DNA of 64,000 nucleotides. It comes from Plumapathes pennacea (Eukaryota; Cnidaria; Anthozoa; Antipatharia; Myriopathidae). The notes below the pieces were generated by a model. It was not told the DNA's origin. It saw nothing but the letters and a program-made list of their open reading frames with translations, and did not search any database. This document shows positions 56,452-64,000 of this stretch, one piece after another. Each line of letters opens with the position of its first letter. The first letter of the stretch is position 1. The position numbers were made by a program, and so were the translations under genes. The stretch is from contig OZ038462.1 of the NCBI GenBank assembly GCA_964036295.1, forward strand, positions 6,865,267 to 6,929,266, read 5' to 3'.

Positions 56452-59400
56452 ATGGATAGCTCCCTAGATTTAAGTGTAGTGAAAAAAGAGCCGGGACTCA
56501 ACGCGATATGTCCCTCCGACTCGGGAATTTTCGACAACATGATGTCGGACGAATTCCATGAGACGAGCTTTCATTCAATGGTAAGTCATTGATCAGTCAG
56601 CTAATGCCGGTGTAGTAAAATTCAATCCACGTTCGGGGACAGCATTTCGTACCGTCTCTTGCCTGGTTTTGTCATTTTCTATAGCACTTCCTCTCTGTTT
56701 TCCCGTAGCATCATTCTAGTGAGGAGGTTCCTGTAGATTGGCTTTCGATTTTTGATGAAGTTCCCTCGTGCTCTGCTGATCAGTCCCTCGGCTACAATGG
56801 GTTATCAGAGTACCCGAGCGGCACTCTACACTATAGCTCAGTGGTAAAGCCTAGTTGTTTAGGACTCAACAGTGGTTTAGGCATGGACTCAATGGTTTCC
56901 TTCCCTGAAGAGTGTTCCAATGAATCAATGTATTGCTCAACTCCTCGATCCCCTGACAAACCTCTCACTCCAGACAGCGATTCACAGTCCATCAGCGAGA
57001 ATTTCGATGTTAAGCCTAGTTCATATCCAAGACAGAACATGTTTGACTTAACTGGCACTATGGAACGGCAAGGCTATTTGGCCAAGTCTGACGCAGACAT
57101 GGACCATGAATCGGGTGAGTTTAGAAGTTTAAGTCACGCGTTTCATCCAAATTCTTTATGAAAAGGGGTAGATGTTTAGGAGAAGTTTATCTATATATAC
57201 TGTACACTGTGAAATAAGGATAAACATGTAGACATAAACAAGGTCCGAAATCGGACCATGAGGAAGCTATTAAATTTTTATTTTGCTTTGTAAATAGAAA
57301 TGCTTTTGTCCGAAAAGTCAAAGGGGCATTTTGTGTGACAAAAAAATGTTGAGCGCAAAGTCCAATATTTCGCAAACAGTGGAAAGTATCTTTTTTCTTG
57401 AGAAGACTCCTCACTTGGTTTAACTGATTTTGTTTCCGTTCGAACAGCGATTCTGTCGACCTGTAGATTTATATTATTTCGTTCTTGTACGTACCACAAA
57501 ACCCTCTTATCACGGAGGCCGCATATAGATCATGTTTTGTACCACAATATCAGAGATCGCATTTTGGACCAGATCTGCGAGGCAATATGGACGTGAAATA
57601 AAAACCACAAATCTACTTGTCTGAACGAAAACTCAAGAAGTATTCACATTTAGTGAACAAACGCGGTCGACAGGTTTTAAACACCCACTGCGCGAATTTA
57701 ATTTGAATCATTGCAGAGCTTCATGGAGTTGCTTAGTAACGCGACGGTCCCCATTTCACGAATACGGCCTTGTCGATGTTCAAAAGAAAGTTTTTCTTTA
57801 GAAGCACTGCATCACCAGCTATGTCAGAATTCAGTACAACGAGGAAAATGAAACATATCACTTGGAGTGGGTCAAAAATATACATGAACGAAATATATCT
57901 CTCAGATTACATCAGTCTATTCAAGTTTTCAAATTATATTTTATAAATGCACAGGACAAAGACTGTAGGCGGTTAATTTTTTAGTTTTCCGTTTTCTGGA
58001 GTATTCTGTTTCTAAGGTTTTGGTAAATGTTTTATCTTTCTTTCAAATCATGCTCATTTTGGCATGTAATTTATTCGTGTTTGAAAGCAGTGTTTAATTG
58101 TTTTCATACATCCATGTTACACCCACGGTATCATTTGCACACTTTCCTTGTATATACATGAAGATTAAGCCAGCTGAACCAATTCAGTTTGTGACATTAT
58201 TAAACAATTTGGCGGAGAGAACTTGTTTAAGTTTGCTGATGACTGCTTTGTTCAAAAGGGGGAAGGAAATTGATTTGTTCCCTTTCACTCCCAAGAGTGA
58301 TCAACTTCATTTTTCTCCTTATCCCTCTTACAGTAAGGAGAACTTGGTTTTTTGATAGCTTGCTCAGATGAAGCTGATTGAACTATCAATTCCCACTACA
58401 TAATTCATATAATTTCTGCTTGAAAGGTTGGGAGAATTTGTATTTTGAGTTCAGAAGGGAAAGGTTTAATGAGATACACAACTGACTGCTTTTATTTTGT
58501 TAACATCGGTTAAAAAAATTATCAGTGTACTGTGAGCTAATCGCCAATAATTGAAAGCATGCTGAGGATGAAAGACCATAATACTACACAGATAAAATCT
58601 AGATTTACTTGAATTAAGGTTCCCTTTAAGTCAAATTTTATGAAAATTAAAACACAAAGATAAAGCACATAAGTGATAGCTTTTCTATTGTTGTTTCACT
58701 TTAGCGGCTGGTGATGGGGTTCGCATTCCTCGACTACCTATTCAGTCTGAATACGCCACCCTCAGATCTTGTAGGAAATACAGTAAGCAATGTATGTATC
58801 TGCAACAAATAATTTTACTGCAATTGCTGAATAAACTTAAACCTAACACAATATATACTAGCAATGTTGAACTAAAAAGATTTATTAAACTAAACCATGA
58901 TTATAGTTGAAGTCACTTTATAATGCTTCAATTTTCTCCTTTAGTTTCTCACCAGAGAAATATCAACTTGCTTAGTTGACAGCTGATCAAACCATCAGTT
59001 CTCACTACATCACTCATCCAGTTTCCTCTCAATAGGCTGGGAGAATCTGCATTTTGAACATCAGAATAAAAGGGTTAACTCTTTTCAGTTCATAAGTTCA
59101 TAAAATACAAATTCTCCCGACCATTCTAGAAGAAGCTGTTTGAGTTTTGTAATGAGAATGGGTGGTTTAGTCAGCTTTCATCAACTGTAAGCAAGCTATC
59201 AAGTGGCAAATTCTCCTTATTGTGTGCTATTTTTTTGTGAGACTAAAGGAGAACATTAATTTTGATTACTCAGGACTGAAAACATTTCACAAGTAACAGA
59301 CAGACATACTTTGTAAATTTAGAGCATTTGTGAGTTGCTGAATTGGGTAAAGGGAAAATACAAGGATGATTATTATAATTATTATTCTTGATATTGATAG

Positions 59401-62400
59401 TTTAATCAGCTTTCATCTGAGCAAGCTATCATTATAAAATGCTCAATACTGTCTGATATACATTGCCGGTATCTCTATTGAGAGAATAAAATAGAAGTTG
59501 ATCGCTTTTGCAATGTGTAATAATTGTCACACAGGTTATGACTCCGGTTCCCATTCGCCAAAGTCCGCCCCTACCACCCCTCCACGAATTCCAGAGGACA
59601 TTGAAATATCTGGACCCAATGCATGTGAAGTAACATCGCCCTCAAATCAGGTGAGAAAGTGCTGAAAGCAGGGGGAGGGGGGGGGATATTATTATCTTTT
59701 GACCTGCTATCGCTGGAGTGTAATATAGTCCATAAGTTCACTGTTGATAAACATAGGACATATTGAAAAACAGAATTATCAACAAAAGCTTCATGTGGGT
59801 ATGCCAGCAGCTGTATTAGCACTTAGTTAACACTCAATGTCAGCCAATTACCCATTTTTTGTCATTCAGAAATCCTCATTGATCACAGTTTTACTACTAC
59901 ACTAGACTCGTTTGACTTGTAGCAGTCCTTTTGTGTTATTTTTGTTGTTGCATGATCTGAGCTTTAGTCTGAGCAAAGTGTACTTAACAGCACTTGTTCT
60001 ATTTCCAGCAGCCACAGGAGAGACAATCTTTCTTTTTAACTGAAGAAGAACGGCGAACTTTGATGACTGAAGGATTGCCCGTACCCACAGGACTCCCCCT
60101 CACAAAGGTTTGTCTGTTCGTATATCTGTAAAACTGCATGAACAGCAGAAAACTGTACTGTACGTTTTCTCTCTCCTTCCTGACTTGGGGATTTTGCCCC
60201 TGTGGTGTCCGCCTTAGAGAGAGTTCAGTTACAGAGAAACAAGTGAAAATCGGCAAGGACCAAACTCTGTATGCTGTTTGCCTTAGAGTGGTGTCCGCTT
60301 AGAGAGAGTTGGCTGTATCATGCAAATTGAATCTTGCTTTAGTTCAGGCTTGTGTTAACCTATCAATTTTCCATTTGGTTAATTTTTTTAAAGCAGGCTG
60401 GCTAAAGTGATATTGCCTTTCTTTACTTTTTAGCTTGAGGAAAGATCCCTGAAGAAAGTTCGCCGTAAAATAAAGAACAAGGTAAGACAATAGATCATCT
60501 GTGATAGTATTGATAGTATTGATAGTATTGGCTTGATGCATTGTACATAACAATCATGCTATTTTTCTTGACAGATTTCAGCACAAGAAAGCAGACGTAA
60601 AAAGAAGGAATACATGGAAACGCTGGAGAAAAGGTAAAGTGAATGCATCTATTATTTTATAGTGCTGTGCTGCATCCAAATAAAACACCTATTATGGTCC
60701 CATATATATATAATTTTACTGAAGTATATATATATGTGTGTGTATGTATGTATGTATGTATGTATGTATGTATGTATGTATGTATGTATGTATGTATGTA
60801 TGTATGTATGTATGTATGTATGTATGTATGTATGTATGTATGTATGTATGTATGTAGACTATACCAATGTTTTTGCTGTGCTTGTTTGAAAATGAAAATG
60901 ATAAATCAGTTTGTTCATGGACCAAAATTCTAAATACAGTCAACTCTTAACGAACACCCCTCTAAGACAGACACTTTTCTTAGATGGACATCTGGTAGGA
61001 GCGGTCCCTGATGTTCTTTAGTCATTGGTATTTTAACTGAACTCTCTTTAAGACAGACACCTCTCTAAAGTGGACAGTTGGAGATGGTCCCGAGGGGTCT
61101 GTCTTAGTGGGAGTTAACTGTACAATAATATTGGAGGGGAGATAGGGAGCTTTTTTTGAAAAGTCAAAACAGCACCTGCCCCTCCCCTCCCCTCCCCTCC
61201 CTGTGCACCTCTGACTGCTCCACTATGTGTCATGCCCATGGATCTAAACACTGATTGTCATTGCAGAGTCGAAAATTGCACCAGTGAAAACCAAGACTTA
61301 AGAAAGAAAGTGGACAACTTGGAAAACACCAACAGGTAAAAATGGATGGATTCTTCAGTAAAATTGTATGATTGCTCACAAAGTGTCTTTTTGTGTGTGA
61401 TGGAGTTGAATGTGTGCCTTAGATCTACATGAGAAGATGGAAGGTCATTAGCTGGTGTTCTGTGAAGGAATTAAAAGCTTTAGAATAGTTGACCTTGTTG
61501 TTGTTATGTGTGATAGAGTTGAGTGTGTGCCTAAGATCTATGTGAGAAGATGAAAGTAGGTCATTAGTTGGTGTCCTGTGAAGGAAGTAAAATCTTCAGA
61601 ATAGTTATCAACCATTGTCTTTACTTGACTTCTTATTTGTTGTTGTTGTGTTATTGGTGTTGGTGTTTAGGTCACTCATTAGTCAGCTCCAAAAGCTTCA
61701 ATCTCTGTTGAACGCTAAAGTTCGACCAGTGAACACGAGGACAACGCAGACTAGTACATGTCTAATGGTAAGTGAAGACAACTAGGACAGACACACATGG
61801 ACACAGACAAAGGGGGATATGACAGAGATACAGACAGAGAACCTAGGTAGACATTAAAAGACTAAGCAAGTAAGAGCGTAAAATGAAAAGCTTAATAGTG
61901 AAATGCGTAAGTACTGATCAAAGACAAAATTCTCCTTTCTATGCGTAGTCAGCTGTTACGAGTTCAGTGTGGAGAAAATGGCAGGTGATCTCTTGGGTTA
62001 AGAGTGATCAAAGGCAAACTTCTCCTTTCAATACATAGTCAGCTGTATGTAGTTCAGTGTGGAGAAAATGGTGGGTGATCTCTTGCTTGGGTTAAAGCTG
62101 GCCAGACTATCAGCAGGCCATTTCCGAAATGCGTGACGCGCTGAGCCTCTTGCCTTTTGAGGCTGCGTTCACACGGACGCGTTTTCACCTCGCCTTTACA
62201 CGAAAGCAATCGAATTCGGCGACAAAAAGTGGGTCATTTTCAAAATGATCCGGTTTCTGTTCGTGGGGTAAAACGAGGGGTAAAAATACATCCGCGCGCA
62301 GCCTGAAACATAGGCAACAGTCATCTCGGCAATGGCCTACTCCGCGCACATTAGTTATGGGGAATTAGGGTGTAAATCTGGGTTAAATAGCGGTTATCAA

Positions 62401-64000
62401 GTGGGGAACCTAAAATAGCAAGAGGAGGAATAAATGAACATATCAGGTGAAAAGTGAAGAATAGAACGCGGTAAAAAGACAGCATGGGAATGAGGAAGAG
62501 AAATAAATGAAGAAAGAAAGAGAACATAACGGTGGTGTTGGAGACTTGTCAAAAGAAAGGAACTGGGAAAGGGATCGAGATAAGATAGCTAAAAGGAAGA
62601 AAAAAATAAAAAAATACAGAAGCATAAAAAATTGCAAAGAATGAAAATAAAAATTGTATAAAGAACGTACATGACACCTAAAAGACAAAGGTAAAGCTGA
62701 AACACTAAAAGTAACTCGAAATAAACTGTTTGATAGAAATGAAGGAGGTTAAATGAAAAAATTAAAGTTTAAAAAGAAATCTAAAATTCACCACCGCAAC
62801 AAAACGACCTATCATGTGTGAGCATAATCACGCGCACGCCACCTCACGTAATAACCGCTGCCCTCAAGCTAGTGAAGTCACCAAATCTTTGTTAAAGCTC
62901 TAAAATTCTGAACCATAAACAGCGCAAACTGAACTTAACCGAGCTTAGTCTAGGTTGTGTGGGTGAGCGTTCCTTTTCTAGCAAGGGGAGGGGAGGGGAG
63001 GGGAGGGAGGGTATTTAGAAAAGGAGCGCCTGCAACGCAGACTAGACTGAGCCCGCGGTGTTGTTGTTACTTGTAGGTGGTCGTGCTATGTTTTGCCGTA
63101 TTCCTGGGTAGCTGGAGTCCGCTGAGCAGTACTGGGCTCAAATTCTCGTCCCCTGGCCCCGTCGATCTTACAAGCAAAACTCCTGTAGACTACAGCACAC
63201 CCTCAGGTGGGTGGGGTGGTGGAAAATGGTCTGGGTTAATTTATTCTCGTGCGCAAAATTAAGGGCGTGGATACGTAAGGACAGGAGAGTTGTTAGTGTA
63301 GCAAGGGAGAAGGAAAAACCGCGCAAATGCTTTATTGGGTCGTGCGGTCACTTTTTATCGAGTCAGCGGTCACTGTACAGAACGGTGGATTTAAGTGCAG
63401 ATTTTATAGTTTAGTGTACCACTTGTAAAACCTCAAACTCGGCCTAAGAACTCAATATTAGTACTCGATACTCAATTGTAAGTTAGTTCAATGCATTTTC
63501 TATGACATTAAGTTATGTACAAGAAAAACAGAGCGCACACGAGGTGACATTATACCTGCTGCAGTTAGACCGAGTTTGATGACGAACGCTGACCAACAGA
63601 AGTGACGCCAAGAGAGCGTGTTTCTGTGGTGATTTAACAGATGAGGATATCGTTTAGACTTCTTGCGGTAAACTTCCCCGCAAACGCTGCTTCATTTAGG
63701 AAGACGCCATTTTAAATGACGTCATCCCGAACCCCCCCCCTCCAACATTAGGTTTTTTCATATTGACGGTTCTCTTCTTGTCCCCAGTTCGTTCCCGCGT
63801 GTTGATGTCAGTAGTCGATGAGTTGGAGTCTGAAGACTTGGACTCAGGCCACATGGGGGACGTGTTACTAGCGCCTGCACCTGCGACGCCGGCCGCTGCC
63901 CTGATGCCTGCAGACAACGCAACACACAATCTTCGTGCCAGGGAGTCAGTTGCAAAGGAGACGAAAAAGAACAGTACACAAATAGTGGCGTCTTCTGCTT
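56452..64000 (+). CDS. CREB3L: CREB3L-type membrane-bound bZIP transcription factor (3' end outside window)
   Basis: ER-resident bZIP factor released by Golgi proteolysis to control secretory-pathway genes. Exons: 56452-56580, 56709-57114, 58705-58782, 59535-59650, 60009-60107, 60434-60481, 60575-60633, 61267-61335, 61671-61767, 63077-63206 and 63788 onward, all in frame. Residues 1-240 are an acidic, Ser/Pro-rich activation region. The CREB3-specific block before the bZIP is 'EGLPVPTGLPLTKLEERSL'. The basic region 'KKVRRKIKNKISAQESRRKK' is at about 281-303, followed by a leucine zipper to about 350. A membrane segment 'CLMVVVLCFAVFLG' starts at about 365. The lumenal part has 'RSRVLMS', which could be an S1P site, and two glycosylation sites (NAT, NST). 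The bZIP wording is nearest CREB3L1/L2. The stop codon is not in the window. Confidence 0.95.
58280..58460. repeat. Dispersed 'agtgatcaactt...ttctcctt' repeat units in CREB3L intron
   Basis: 'ttcactcccaagagtgatca' through 'cagtaaggagaac' and 'gttgggagaatttg'. Related units are at about 53970-54160, 58915-59100 and 59190-59500, in both orientations. Confidence 0.55.
60188..60318. repeat. CTCTCTAAGCGGACA family element (copy 3)
   Basis: 'ggtgtccgccttagagagag' near the left and 'gtgtccgcttagagagagtt' with 'ggctgta' at the right; the left terminus is worn. It lies in a CREB3L intron. Confidence 0.55.
60733..60857 (+). repeat. (TATG)n microsatellite, about 125 bp
   Basis: About 30 TATG units in the intron between the exons for the basic region and the zipper start. 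It creates apparent Tyr-Val-Cys-Met open frames that are not genes. Confidence 0.95.
60936..61122. repeat. CTCTCTAAGCGGACA family element (copy 4)
   Basis: 'tacagtcaactcttaacgaa' at the left and 'gtgggagttaactgta' at the right, with 'agacagacacctctctaaag' inside. TA occurs at both ends. Confidence 0.65.
61915..62120. repeat. Two-unit repeat, 'gtgatcaaagacaaaattctcc' family
   Basis: 'ctcctttc', 'gtagtcagctgt' and 'agttcagtgtggagaaaatgg' occur twice about 88 bp apart. It is related to the minisatellite at 28905-29235. Confidence 0.65.
63328..63634 (-). repeat. CRE-family MITE-like element in CREB3L intron (reverse, CRE mutated)
   Basis: It reads as the reverse complement of the 26556-26883 copy, with 'gagtcagcggtcactgta' at the left and 'cgctgaccaacagaagtgac' at the right. 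The CRE site is altered (TGACGCCA). Confidence 0.6.

Noticed and set aside
60643-60933. Open frames with Tyr-Val-Cys-Met repeats
   Set aside because: Produced by the TATG microsatellite in an intron.
1-64000. tRNA, rRNA, viral or toxin genes
   Set aside because: No cloverleaf, rRNA core, polymerase or capsid motif, or toxin-like cysteine scaffold was recognised; the Cys-rich protein has repeat and collagen-like features instead.

Overview
The window is 64 kb of an intron-rich animal nuclear genome, most likely from an anthozoan cnidarian and perhaps a stony coral. The reasons are small phase-consistent exons with GT-AG introns, proteins close to vertebrate families, large non-coding spaces full of short inverted-repeat elements, and a secreted Cys/Pro/Gln-rich protein with a short Gly-X-Y stretch that recalls cnidarian minicollagens. 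The taxonomic call is inference; no marker gene settles it.

Layout. At 339-9264 (+) lies the C-terminal half of an SCFD2-like Sec1 family gene. A small gene on the other strand (5269-3808) sits inside one of its introns and encodes the secreted minicollagen-like protein. At 12753-10626 (-) is a complete three-exon eIF4E-binding protein (4E-BP). It is head to head with a complete 28-exon phospholipase D (PX-PH-HKD-HKD, 950 aa) at 14940-28624 (+). From 30 to 39.3 kb three single-exon rhodopsin-class GPCR genes lie in the same (-) orientation. From 39.3 to 46 kb there are only repeats. TMEM138, a ciliary transition-zone membrane protein, occupies 50056-46175 (-) in four exons. It is divergent from an unrecognised five-exon gene at 52081-53632 (+), whose protein has motifs reminiscent of axonemal microtubule proteins. 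From 56452 to the window end (+) is a CREB3L-type membrane-bound bZIP transcription factor; its last exon runs off the edge.

Together. 4E-BP and PLD both connect to mTORC1: 4E-BP is a substrate with a C-terminal TOS motif, and PLD makes phosphatidic acid. Their shared 2.2 kb upstream region is therefore worth attention. SCFD2 and CREB3L both bear on the secretory pathway. TMEM138 is ciliary and its divergent neighbour may be.

Non-coding DNA. At least eight families of short terminal-inverted-repeat elements (MITE-like) recur. One carries a perfect CRE (TGACGTCA) followed by an ETS-like site in three of its copies. There are also minisatellites, long microsatellites, a 212 bp near-perfect palindrome, a partly duplicated SCFD2 exon and a tandem duplication of a GPCR C-terminal coding segment. 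Exon boundaries were set by hand from reading frame and splice signals and add up in frame for every complete gene; no alignment or search was run.
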